Assembly (NCBI GenBank): GCA_031274855.1
Contig: JAISPO010000189.1
Span: 1 to 20,343 of the forward strand
Source: Zoogloeaceae bacterium
Lineage (GTDB): Bacteria > Pseudomonadota > Gammaproteobacteria > Burkholderiales > Rhodocyclaceae
Direction: 5' to 3'
DNA length: 20,343 nucleotides
In this document: positions 1-8,046 of the stretch, in pieces
Position numbering within the stretch: the first letter of the stretch is position 1
Layout: each line of letters opens with the position of its first letter
Program-made: the position numbers and the translations under genes
Notes under the pieces: generated by a model
What the model was told of the DNA's origin: nothing
The model's input: only the letters and a program-made list of their open reading frames with translations
Database searches by the model: none

Positions 1-639
1 TTTGCTGTCTTTGGTTAGTTCCAGCGGGGTCCATGTTTGGCCGCCATCGTGTGAATATGAGCGAAAAACGGCCTGCACAGTCTTCAACGAATTTTCATAA
101 GTTATAAGCGGCGCTTCAAACAGCAAGCTAGAAGAATTAATTTTGGAAAAAGTCGCACCATTACCTCTAAAAAGATCCTTTTCATGTCTTAAGTCCCAAA
201 GCTCAGGACTCCAACTTGCTGAATTCCAGTCCGCTCCCAGCAATCTATATTTACCCCGAGCCGAAATTGCTCCATCTAACTTGCGGTAATCCGAGCAATA
301 CGTCCTTCTCCAGTCTTTACCCGTATCATCTTCACCGGTAAAAGGAGCACGTGGACCATATCCAGTAATCTCATTTCGTTCTTCTGTCCCATTTTTAGGC
401 TTGTAATATACGGAGGAATCGCCACTCCTTGTCGGGTGTATGTCAATTCCAAGATGTGCATAAATAAAAGCTAATGAATCGAACGTATAACCCTGCCGGA
501 TAATCATTCGATCACCATCATCGAATTCACAGACCAGATTCTTCTGATACGGTATCGGAATAAAAATCAGTCCTATTATCAGCCCCACTACGGCGATAAA
601 TCCCAGAAGCAGCCGCACTGACGGTTTACTGTTTTTCAT
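1..639 (-). CDS. Membrane-anchored exported protein, candidate immunity partner of the RHS toxin (partial, 3' end outside window)
   Basis: I read this frame by hand: 213 codons from an ATG at 639 with no stop before the left edge. The start lies inside the end of the RHS gene, giving a 14-base overlap in another frame, so translation is probably coupled; AGATGAGAAG lies just upstream. Residues 9-29 are one hydrophobic segment (membrane anchor or uncleaved signal), followed by a hydrophilic, Trp/Tyr-rich region that should face the periplasm. Residues 196-203 (SHDGGQTW) match an Asp-box/BNR motif (SxDxGxTW), so part of it may be a beta-propeller or similar fold. I do not recognise the family. 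Placement right after a polymorphic-toxin tip, the overlap and low GC suggest an immunity protein. An accessory secreted protein is the main alternative. The reading frame is certain; the role is inference. Confidence 0.7.
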   Translation of the reverse strand, partial: MKNSKPSVRLLLGFIAVVGLIIGLIFIPIPYQKNLVCEFDDGDRMIIRQGYTFDSLAFIYAHLGIDIHPTRSGDSSVYYKPKNGTEERNEITGYGPRAPFTGEDDTGKDWRRTYCSDYRKLDGAISARGKYRLLGADWNSASWSPELWDLRHEKDLFRGNGATFSKINSSSLLFEAPLITYENSLKTVQAVFRSYSHDGGQTWTPLELTKDSK

Positions 640-3600
640 AACTTCTCATCTTGTTTGGATAATTGTTGTAAAAGATTCGATTAGCCCGCAATGTATTAGC
701 ATCCATCTTAAAAACATCCCCCAAGGTCAAGCCGTTGTCCAACTTAACCGGTGCCGCTTCTTTGTAAAACAGATCAATCTCTTTGATGCTTTGTTCGATC
801 GCCAGCGCCATCGCTAACTGATACTCATTGGTGATTACTGTTCGCACATAAATCCGTTCACCCGGCTTCGGCTTTTCGCCTGTATCCGTAATATAGTTCA
901 CGCCAAACACAGGCTTCTCATCATCACCCAAAATCTTCTTAAGATTCGCATCCGAAAAAGTCGTTGCCTGCCAAAAATACAGCCCGTCCTTTTCGATCTG
1001 CGCTTTCTGGTCTGCGGTGATTAATGCGCTTCCCCCCAAGGAACCGGCGTCATCCTTGTTCCAATAAGCGTGGGTATACATCTCCGTTGAAGTCTTTATT
1101 TCTCCATAACCCATGTCATAGTTTGAATTCGCTGTCCCCGAATAAAGAGCGCCTGTTGACCCGGCCCACCCCGGCTCCAAGCCTGCCCACAAACCCGCTT
1201 GCTCCAAGCCCACGGGAACATAACCCACCGCCACGCCGTTTTTCTTGATGCACCCGCCGCGCGACTTGCTGTCCACCCAGTTGGTGTGCGCGTAAAAGTC
1301 AGGTAGCGTGTGCAGGTTTTGGCCCAAGCGCCCAAGGTTCTCCGAGATGTTGTAACTGTATAAGCTATTGTTAGCTATTGATTGCGGCGCAAGTCCATAG
1401 GCGTTCCGGTTATTGTTGATCTGGTTCACCGCGTTCTGAATCCAGTTATCTCCATTCGCGTAGGTGCCTTGTGGCGTTTTTCCGTCAGGGCCGAACATTG
1501 GGCCAGAGGCATTGGTATTGTCAAAGTGGTTTAACGGGTTGTCCTGCCCGGCTTCCGTTCCGCGCATGGAATCGACTTTCGCATCCGTGTGGTAGTTGTT
1601 CAGAATGATCTGGTCGATGATCGTCCGCGAGAAGCGGACTTCCCCTGTCTGCTGGTGATACAGGGCAAATGCAGCATTGATGATGTCGCCATGCCCGTTG
1701 TCGATGGTGTTGGAAGAAATTGAAGTCCTACTCGTGCCAAAAGAGAAATACTTCGCTGGAATCCCGAACAGTCCCTTCGGATCCGTCCCGCTCATTGGGT
1801 CGTGATTCAGGTAGGCGTAGCGGTGTTCTCCGGGTCGCTTGCCCAGCGGGTCGGGGCTGAGGTAGGCCCCTTGCGCGGGGTCGTAATAGCGGTGGATGTT
1901 GTAGTACAGCCCGCTTTCGGTGTCGTGGTATTGGCCTGCGAGCCGGAGGTTGAGATTCAACTCTGTGGGGTTCGGCGCGCTGACTTCCCCACCCCAATCA
2001 TCCCAGTGGCCCTGCCAGACGATGTGTTGGTTTTCATCAAGGAGGTAAAGGGGAAGGCCTCGTGCGTCGCTGTAGATGGCGTAGGTTTTGTTGCCTTCAA
2101 GCATTGCGTAGGGGCGCGTGCCGTTGTAGAGGTATTCGCGCACGACGCGCCCACTGGCGTCAGCTTCGGCGCTCAGGCGTTGATCGGTGTCGTAGAGGTA
2201 GTAGGTTTGAGTGTTGCCCGTGACCGTGTGCAGGGTTTTGCGAACACGCATGCCCCGCGCATCGTATTGGTAGCTCGCAATTTGTTGGCCGTTTTGTTCG
2301 ACTCCGGCAAGATGGCCTTCAGCGTCCCAGATGAGCTGTTGTCCGTGACGCGCTGTTTGTTCGCCCCAGTTGTTGCGTTCGGGGCCGTTGTCTGAATTCG
2401 CTCCGCCCCAGGCGGCAGTCCGCAGCCCACTGGGCGTGTAGTAGCGCGTCGGCGTCGCCGGAAGCGTTGTATTGAATGAAGCGAATGCGGCGTTGGTTCC
2501 CGCTTCCGTCCTCCAGAGGGTGACGGGCAGAAGCCAGGGGGGCGTGCCTTCGAGTTTGTCCGGATCGAGTCCGGCGGGCAGCAATCGTCCGGCAGGGTCA
2601 TAGCGCCGTGTATGGATTTCACCGTTGCGTTGTTCTTGAACAGGTTTGTCTTGATGCCATCGGGTCCTGGCTTGATACACAGTTCCGGCGCTTGTTTCCA
2701 GCCGGTATTGGACAAGCCGCCCCGCTTTGTCGTAAGTGTCTTTCCAGCGGCTGCCGTTGTGGTAGAGGGCGCCGCTCGGTTGCGCGGCCAGCGCCGCCCA
2801 TTGCAGTTTGTTTTGCAAGGCTTGTTGGGTCCAGCTGTCCGGCAGCCAGTTTGTGAGCGCGCGGCCTGTCGCGTTGCCGGAGAGTGCGTTGGCCCAGCCG
2901 CTTTGTCTGGCTACGTTGTTCAGCCGTCCGGCAGCGTCGTAGTGGTAGTAGAGCGTCGCGCCGCCCGCAGTCTGCCGTTCAATGAGCCGACCAAGGTGAT
3001 AGCGGTAGGTCTCTCGCCAGTGTTGCCCGCCAATTTCCTGATGGTGCCCGGTGATCATCCCAAAGGCGTCCCGCTCAAAGTGTTGGCTCGATCTGCAGGA
3101 GTCCAGTTGCGAGAGCAGTTGGCCTTCGTAGGTGAGCTTTTCTGAACAAGTGGGGTGTTCACGCCGGATAAGACGGCCCGCCGGGTCAAAGCTCAGGGTT
3201 TCCCAGCGCGGGGCGTTCGTCAGATCGTCCGGCGAGAATTGCCGCCCAAGGGAAATCTGGGTTTGCCGTTCGCCTTCAGCGTTGCTTTCGTAACGGTGAA
3301 GCATGAGACCGTCGTCCGGGTTCCAGTTGGCAACCGCCCGCCCAAAGTCATCGCGCCAAATCCGGGGTTGCAGTGCTTCCCTCCCATTCCGGCGTTCCGC
3401 CGCAGGGATCAGGCCGGATGCGCTGACCGGCAGCACGGGGTTGAAGGTGTCAACGCCTTCAGGACTGAGGGTGGCCAGCACTCTCCCTTCGTTATCACGC
3501 ACGATCATCCGGGCAATTTCAACTTCTCCTTGCGCATTGAAGACGACTTGCGCAAAGGGGCGATTCTGCCGGTCGTAACGCCATGCGATCCGTTCGCCGC

Positions 3601-5872
3601 CAGGGGCAGTGTAGCCGGATAGCCGGTCTTGTTCGTCATACGCCAGGTGTTGCACGCTGCCATCGGCAGCTTGGGCCGCAATCAGGCGCTCAAAAAGATC
3701 CACCTGGTAGCGCTGGGTTTCGCTCAGGATGGCGTTCGGGTCGCTGTGTTTCCAGGCGCGACGGGTGTGTCCGGTCAGTACGCCCCGCGGGGTGTAGGCG
3801 TTTTGGTATTCCAGACGGCGATAGCCGTCGTCAAAGACAATGTTGACCACGCGTCCGCTGCCGTCGCGTTGCAGGCGATGGGTGATGCCCCCCGGCCTGT
3901 CGATTTGTACGATATGGTGGCCCTGCTTGTCGTAGGCGTAGCGGGTGATGTCGGAGTCTTCAGGGGTATTGGCGGGGCCGTTCGGTAAGGGGCCATCAAT
4001 TTCAGATAGCAGGCTGCGTCCGTTGATTTCGCTGTAACGATAGGCGGTGCTGCGGGTGATCGGGATTCCGGCCGCGTGCTTCGCGGGGAATCCGTTTGGC
4101 GCAAGGTCGTTGATGTCCGGCTGAAATCCGGTTTCGGTGATCCGGGTGATTTGCCCTCGGGCGTTGTAGGCAATCCAGATCCGGTGTTCTTGTCCGGCCA
4201 CAACGCTCGGCCGCGCAATCAGGGTGGGCCGGTCACCCGCAATCATCTGTCCGTCAGGGGCCTTGCGCGGGACAGGATATTCGTAACGAATCAGGAGGTG
4301 GGCAGCCGCTTTGTTGATGTAATCCATCCGCTCCACGCGAACCGTCCGGCCCCAGGGGTCATGGGTTTTACGCAGCCCGTCAAGCGGACGCCCAGCGTTG
4401 TCCATGCGGGTGGTTTCTTGCAGTTGCCCTTGCTTGTTGTAGCGGTAGCGGGTGTTGCCGGGACCACAGGTGGCGCAGCCGGGACCTTGGGCTTCAAGAA
4501 GGCGGTTTTCTCCTGCGATGACGGTGTGGGTGTATTTCGTCTCCCGCCCAGCATGGTCTTCAAGCACCGTGACGCCAGGCTTGCCCGCGCGGGGCGGGGT
4601 CCATTCCCGAATGCGAATGCCAGGGTCTGCGTCGTCTGAAGGGGCGCTGGCTATGGCATTGCCTTGTCCGTTATAGGCGTAGTTCGAGAGACGCTGGGGT
4701 TGTCCGTCCACGCTTTGCTGACTGATGCCCGTCAACAGGTTGGGGTGGTGCGGGTCTTCATAATGGTAGCGGCGACCGGCGCCGCTTGTTCCAGTGAATG
4801 CGGGCCAGTCCGCGCGAATGAGGTTGGCAATGCGTCTTCTTTGTTGTCGGCGGTCTTGCTCGCTCAGGGGGGCGTCTGCGTTGTCGTGCTTGTTCTTGTC
4901 ATAGTTCGAAAGCCGGGGACGGGCAGGCGGAATGCGACGGCCTTGTTCGTCTCCGTAGGCGTAGGTGTAACGGCCTACAGGCGTGTCAATGGCAGTTATG
5001 CCCAGAAAGGTGCTGGGAGCGGCCGCGTCACGCTTGGCGTAGTGAAGGTGCAGAACGCGCCCTTGCGGGTCTGCGACGCGCAGAAGGTGGCCTTGCAGGT
5101 CATAGTGCAGGGTGAGAATTTCACCACTGGCTTCTTCTATTTGGGTGAGTTTGCCACGATGGTTGAAGTGCAATCGCCGGCCCGCGTGTTCGCCCCGCGT
5201 CCATTCCCATGTGTATTCTTCTCCTTGTACACCCCGCCGGAGAACAAGGTGACCGCGATCCGGGTCTTGGGCTACGATCCGGGCAGGGTGCTTGGGGTCA
5301 CGGTTGAAGGTGATGAGGGCGCCGTCAGCTTGCAGAATCTGTACGGTCTGCTGATGCGGGTGCAGGGTGGTTTCGTAACTGAGCCGCCAGCCACGACCCA
5401 TCAGCCCAGGCGCGTAAATCTGAGCGTACCGGCTGTTGTAGTGCCGGACAATTTCAAGCCCAAGAACCCCTGGTAAGGCCGCTAAATCCGTTTCTTTCTG
5501 GTATTTGTTGCCATTGATCAGGTTGATCGGGTTGCCCGCACCTTGTTCTGTCCCGCTACCGTTGCCTTGACTGGCAGGACCGCTACCTTCACACAAGGAG
5601 GGACTGCCGCCAGGGTTCAGGGGATTTACGTTAGCACCCGGCGGGTAGCAAACATTGCCACCACTGCTACCGCCCGGAACAGGGGTGCTGTTGCTGCCAC
5701 TACCACCAAGAAGATCACCCAAAATGCTGCCACCACCCGAAACAGGCGTGCTTTGCTGCCCCAATAACGGCGCAGACAACACCAAAATCAGGCTCGCTAA
5801 TGCAAGACGCAGGGTTTGGGTCAGGCGCAGGGGGAAGGTTTTCATGATCGTTTTCGTGAGGTTATGAAACAT
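626..5872 (-). CDS. Sec-exported RHS/YD-repeat polymorphic toxin with HET-C-like C-terminal tip
   Basis: An uninterrupted 1748-residue protein. Residues 10-40 look like a Sec signal peptide (basic start, hydrophobic LALASLILVLSAPLL, then GQQ). A Gly/Ser/Pro linker (about 40-112) with Cys75 and Cys94 leads into a DUF6531-type RHS opening (about 113-185: GNPINLINGNKYQ, RHYNSRY, GRGWRLSYE). YD/RHS repeats follow to about 1300, with a CATC motif at 466-469. The RHS-associated core ends at HDPMSGTDPKGL (1357-1368), where such proteins typically cleave themselves and variable tips begin. The 380-residue tip has HGD (H1394), HFDN (H1449), HTLPDFYAH (H1521, D1525, H1529) and H1601, a pattern like HET-C/zinc phospholipase C proteins. 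It starts 8 bases after a TadE-like gene. No PAAR domain is visible. Start at 5872 or 5845 (Met10): neither has a clear ribosome site. Confidence 0.9.
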   Translation of the reverse strand: MFHNLTKTIMKTFPLRLTQTLRLALASLILVLSAPLLGQQSTPVSGGGSILGDLLGGSGSNSTPVPGGSSGGNVCYPPGANVNPLNPGGSPSLCEGSGPASQGNGSGTEQGAGNPINLINGNKYQKETDLAALPGVLGLEIVRHYNSRYAQIYAPGLMGRGWRLSYETTLHPHQQTVQILQADGALITFNRDPKHPARIVAQDPDRGHLVLRRGVQGEEYTWEWTRGEHAGRRLHFNHRGKLTQIEEASGEILTLHYDLQGHLLRVADPQGRVLHLHYAKRDAAAPSTFLGITAIDTPVGRYTYAYGDEQGRRIPPARPRLSNYDKNKHDNADAPLSEQDRRQQRRRIANLIRADWPAFTGTSGAGRRYHYEDPHHPNLLTGISQQSVDGQPQRLSNYAYNGQGNAIASAPSDDADPGIRIREWTPPRAGKPGVTVLEDHAGRETKYTHTVIAGENRLLEAQGPGCATCGPGNTRYRYNKQGQLQETTRMDNAGRPLDGLRKTHDPWGRTVRVERMDYINKAAAHLLIRYEYPVPRKAPDGQMIAGDRPTLIARPSVVAGQEHRIWIAYNARGQITRITETGFQPDINDLAPNGFPAKHAAGIPITRSTAYRYSEINGRSLLSEIDGPLPNGPANTPEDSDITRYAYDKQGHHIVQIDRPGGITHRLQRDGSGRVVNIVFDDGYRRLEYQNAYTPRGVLTGHTRRAWKHSDPNAILSETQRYQVDLFERLIAAQAADGSVQHLAYDEQDRLSGYTAPGGERIAWRYDRQNRPFAQVVFNAQGEVEIARMIVRDNEGRVLATLSPEGVDTFNPVLPVSASGLIPAAERRNGREALQPRIWRDDFGRAVANWNPDDGLMLHRYESNAEGERQTQISLGRQFSPDDLTNAPRWETLSFDPAGRLIRREHPTCSEKLTYEGQLLSQLDSCRSSQHFERDAFGMITGHHQEIGGQHWRETYRYHLGRLIERQTAGGATLYYHYDAAGRLNNVARQSGWANALSGNATGRALTNWLPDSWTQQALQNKLQWAALAAQPSGALYHNGSRWKDTYDKAGRLVQYRLETSAGTVYQARTRWHQDKPVQEQRNGEIHTRRYDPAGRLLPAGLDPDKLEGTPPWLLPVTLWRTEAGTNAAFASFNTTLPATPTRYYTPSGLRTAAWGGANSDNGPERNNWGEQTARHGQQLIWDAEGHLAGVEQNGQQIASYQYDARGMRVRKTLHTVTGNTQTYYLYDTDQRLSAEADASGRVVREYLYNGTRPYAMLEGNKTYAIYSDARGLPLYLLDENQHIVWQGHWDDWGGEVSAPNPTELNLNLRLAGQYHDTESGLYYNIHRYYDPAQGAYLSPDPLGKRPGEHRYAYLNHDPMSGTDPKGLFGIPAKYFSFGTSRTSISSNTIDNGHGDIINAAFALYHQQTGEVRFSRTIIDQIILNNYHTDAKVDSMRGTEAGQDNPLNHFDNTNASGPMFGPDGKTPQGTYANGDNWIQNAVNQINNNRNAYGLAPQSIANNSLYSYNISENLGRLGQNLHTLPDFYAHTNWVDSKSRGGCIKKNGVAVGYVPVGLEQAGLWAGLEPGWAGSTGALYSGTANSNYDMGYGEIKTSTEMYTHAYWNKDDAGSLGGSALITADQKAQIEKDGLYFWQATTFSDANLKKILGDDEKPVFGVNYITDTGEKPKPGERIYVRTVITNEYQLAMALAIEQSIKEIDLFYKEAAPVKLDNGLTLGDVFKMDANTLRANRIFYNNYPNKMRSYEKQ
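629..1768 (-). other. Variable toxin tip of the RHS protein, HET-C / zinc-phospholipase-like domain
   Basis: This encodes residues 1369-1748, the part after the RHS core motif DPKGL. The clustered HxxxDxxxH (H1521, D1525, H1529) with an earlier HGD (H1394), an HFD (H1449, D1451) and a later THAYW (H1601) resembles the metal ligands of the all-helical zinc phospholipase C / P1 nuclease fold, especially the HET-C group (L-H-x-L-x-D-F-x-A-H-x-N). If right, the tip would be a metal-dependent enzyme acting on phospholipids or another phosphodiester. The distal part (bases 661-1020) is about 45% GC by hand count, lower than sampled RHS core, suggesting separate origin. The family match is by eye. 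Confidence 0.55.
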
Positions 5873-5880
5873 GGCAAAAC

Positions 5881-6762
5881 CTATGGGTTAGAGGGAGGAG
5901 GGCTTCCCGTACAGAGATCTTCAGGATCAGTATCTTCTTCATTTTCGCCAGTGCCAGTACCGGTACCGCCAGTGCCAGTACCGCCGCCGCCCGGCGTCGT
6001 GCCACCCCCCGGCGGAACGCCGGCGTCTGCGCCTTTTTGGTTGAAGTCGCTTTGCATCCGCACCGTGGCATAGGCAATCATCGGAATGCGCCAGTCGGTG
6101 ACATTGTCAACGGACGCGCCGGAGGCCAACCGCGATTGCCCCTGAAAAAATACGCCGGTCAGGTTGGCGTTCATGAGGGGCGTGAAAAGATAATGCGTCA
6201 GCGGCATCTTCGTCTTGTACAGGTAGGTGACTTTGATTTTGAGCAGGTTGGCGTCCTGAATGTTGACGTCGCCAATGATTCTTGTGTCCCGGTACATCAG
6301 GTTGTCGTTCGGAATGACTTTTGCCGTTTTCGATCCATCGCTTCGCGTGACACCAAAATCTTTCACCATTTGCGATGTCGGGGAGATGACGTCTATCTTG
6401 ATTCCCCGCTGCAGACCTCCCGAAGCGCCATTAAAGGATCCAATGACATCAACGCTGCCTATCTTTTGCACCATGTTGGTGTCAACCAGCGCTTTGCCGA
6501 CCGCCGCTGTGATGTTTTTATTGCTGGCTTCGCTGACATAGAGCGGGGAAAGCGCAATGGCCGCCGCTCTTTCCATGGCATCAACGCTTCCACCATTGAC
6601 CGCGCCAGCGCGGGCCGCCGATAAGGCGGCAACATCCAGCACGGATTTGGCTTCGTGCATTTGCGCCAGTTCCGCAATGATGAAAATCAGCATGACAAAC
6701 ATCGGCAGGGCAATCGCCAGTTCTACCATCGAAGCGCCGCGTTGACGGGGAAAGGTTTTCAT
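5881..6762 (-). CDS. TadE-like pseudopilin/minor pilin with Gly/Thr-rich tail
   Basis: A 293-residue TadE-family protein. It opens MKTFPRQRG/ASMVELAIALP, the class III prepilin pattern: basic leader ending in Gly, Glu at +5, then a hydrophobic helix (about residues 13-33). TadE-type proteins are membrane-inserted minor pilins or pseudopilins processed by the Tad prepilin peptidase. The last ~45 residues are low complexity (PGGGTTPGGGGTGTGG, then an acidic stretch and Pro/Ser), encoded partly by a 16-base direct repeat. I chose 6762 over a longer open frame to 7173 because the extension overlaps the DUF192 gene and would bury the leader. The start overlaps the DUF192 stop by four bases (ATGA). 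The RHS gene follows 8 bases after its stop. Confidence 0.87.
   Translation of the reverse strand: MKTFPRQRGASMVELAIALPMFVMLIFIIAELAQMHEAKSVLDVAALSAARAGAVNGGSVDAMERAAAIALSPLYVSEASNKNITAAVGKALVDTNMVQKIGSVDVIGSFNGASGGLQRGIKIDVISPTSQMVKDFGVTRSDGSKTAKVIPNDNLMYRDTRIIGDVNIQDANLLKIKVTYLYKTKMPLTHYLFTPLMNANLTGVFFQGQSRLASGASVDNVTDWRIPMIAYATVRMQSDFNQKGADAGVPPGGGTTPGGGGTGTGGTGTGTGENEEDTDPEDLCTGSPPPSNP
5947..5983. repeat. 16-base direct repeat in the TadE-like gene tail
   Basis: GCCAGTGCCAGTACCG occurs at 5947-5962 and again at 5968-5983, separated by five bases. Read on the minus strand it codes for the Gly/Thr-rich tail of the TadE-like protein. Such a repeat could expand or contract by slippage and change tail length. 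Confidence 0.8.
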
Positions 6763-7157
6763 GGGAACAGCGATTTCAGAGGGGGGCCGCCCGCGCTGAC
6801 TTGCTTGAGTTGCGAGCCTTCGCGCAAACCAAAGTTGGCCGCTTCGCCAACCCGCCATTCGAGTACCGCCCACGCGCCAGAACATGCGCTCAGACTTCTC
6901 CACGGCTTCAGGGGCGAACTGATTTTGAGGACTTGCATTTTCTTGGAAAGAAACACGGCTTCCAGCGCCCCGCGTATCCCGAGGGTGTGAATGCTGTTGC
7001 AGGGCACGATCAGGAGTCCACATGCCGGAGCGATCGGATCGGAGAGCATCAGCCCGCGCAGCCGCGCCAGAAAAGTTGAGGCCAGCGCAACGTCGACGGG
7101 CAGCCGCCTCCCTTCCAGTTCCAGTCCTGTCCGGGGAAGGTGGGGCAGAAAGCTCAT
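6759..7157 (-). CDS. DUF192 family protein
   Basis: A 132-residue protein with the DUF192 pattern: ALASTFLARLRGLMLSD (family A-x-T-x-x-x-R-x-x-GLM), then CGLLIVPCNSIHTLG, a hydrophobic EAVFLSKKMQVLKI strand, and AWAVLEWRVGEAANFGL. The function of the family is not established; members are often found beside tad pilus genes, and I see no signal peptide, so a cytoplasmic role is likely. The start at 7157 has a good ribosome site (GGAGAG nine bases ahead) and removes a 36-residue extension that only shadows the tadC end. It lies 16 bases after tadC and overlaps the TadE-like start (ATGA). The usual Met and Asp of the M-R-x-P-x-D segment read as Ile and Glu here (GIRGALEAVFL), so any activity tied to them may differ. 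Confidence 0.82.
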   Translation of the reverse strand: MSFLPHLPRTGLELEGRRLPVDVALASTFLARLRGLMLSDPIAPACGLLIVPCNSIHTLGIRGALEAVFLSKKMQVLKISSPLKPWRSLSACSGAWAVLEWRVGEAANFGLREGSQLKQVSAGGPPLKSLFP

Positions 7158-7173
7158 GTTTTCGTCTCTCCAT

Positions 7174-8046
7174 TCAGAAAGCGCCACTGCTGACAACTTT
7201 CTGCCATAGAAAGTAGCCCAGAAACGCAAACGTGCAGGGGAAAATGAAAATGACCAGCGGCGCAATCATTTTGACCGGCGCTTCAAACGCTTTTTTCTCC
7301 GCCGCAAGAAAACGCTCCGTCCTGCGCTGCATCGCCTGCTCGCGCAATACGGGGCCAAGCGAGGCGCCAATTTTTTCAGCTTGAATCATGGCCGCTACCA
7401 TCACGGTGATTTCTTTGATGTCAACACGCTCTTGCATCCGTATCAGCGCTTCTGCACGCGGCACGCCCGCAGAGATGTCGCGCATCACGCGCGTAAATTC
7501 CATACGCAGGACTCCTTTGGGCGCTTTGGCAATGGTCAAGCGGATGGCTCCCGACAGGTTTTGCCCGGATTCCACGCCCAGCGTCATGAAGTCAAGCAGG
7601 GAGGGTAATTCTTTGCATACCTTTTTAACGTAGGCCCTGCGTATGTCTCCCAGCCAGAAATCAGGCATGAAGAAGCCGACAGCAGTTATCACCAGCAGCC
7701 AGACAAGGTCAAACCGCTTGAGCATGTAGGCCGCTAAAAGGTAGAGCAGTATCGCCAATACGGAGGTGATGATTTTGAGCGCGGCGAATTGACCGGCTTC
7801 GATCAGGTGCGCCAGCCCTCCGGTAAGAAGTTTTTTTTCGATCTGGCGGCGTAAAACCGCCGGCACAAAGACCGCGATGCGTTTGTCCGCCCAGCGCACA
7901 GACGGCCAAATCATCCGTAAAAACGGAGGCAGGGGATCTTTGTATTCGCGGTCTTCCTGGTCGAGATCTTCATATTCCTGGTTTGCCAGCCAGAACATGA
8001 GCAGGATCGCGCCCCCAAGCAGCATGCAGATAATCGCTATCATCAT
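7174..8046 (-). CDS. tadC: Tad pilus inner-membrane platform protein TadC
   Basis: A 290-residue protein of the type II secretion F family. A membrane segment at the N-terminus (about 2-20) is followed by a charged loop, a paired hydrophobic region (about 88-128, including ALKIITSVLAILLYLLAAYML) and a T2SSF domain (about 145-265: LPSLLDFMTLGVESGQNLSGA, EFTRVMRDISAGVPRAEAL, AEKIGASLGPVLREQA), then a C-terminal membrane segment (FIFPCTFAFLGYFL). TadC pairs with TadB to form the inner-membrane platform on which the TadA ATPase acts. The four-base ATGA overlap with tadB implies coupled translation. Length and order match tad loci. Confidence 0.93.
   Translation of the reverse strand: MMIAIICMLLGGAILLMFWLANQEYEDLDQEDREYKDPLPPFLRMIWPSVRWADKRIAVFVPAVLRRQIEKKLLTGGLAHLIEAGQFAALKIITSVLAILLYLLAAYMLKRFDLVWLLVITAVGFFMPDFWLGDIRRAYVKKVCKELPSLLDFMTLGVESGQNLSGAIRLTIAKAPKGVLRMEFTRVMRDISAGVPRAEALIRMQERVDIKEITVMVAAMIQAEKIGASLGPVLREQAMQRRTERFLAAEKKAFEAPVKMIAPLVIFIFPCTFAFLGYFLWQKVVSSGAF

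Noticed and set aside
276..461. Small minus-strand frame of 61 codons
   Set aside because: It is a shifted frame inside the larger open frame 1-639, which has the better start and a clear membrane segment.
4664..5476. Long plus-strand open frame of 270 codons opposite the RHS gene
   Set aside because: It lies wholly antisense to the RHS repeats, shows no domain or ribosome site, and long antisense frames are common in GC-rich repeats. The same holds for 4076-4639, 1802-2395 and 3155-3622.
6763..7173. N-terminal extension of the TadE-like frame to 7173
   Set aside because: It overlaps the DUF192 gene completely, is Arg/Ala-rich without a domain, and would bury the prepilin leader. MKTFPRQRG at 6762 is the natural start.
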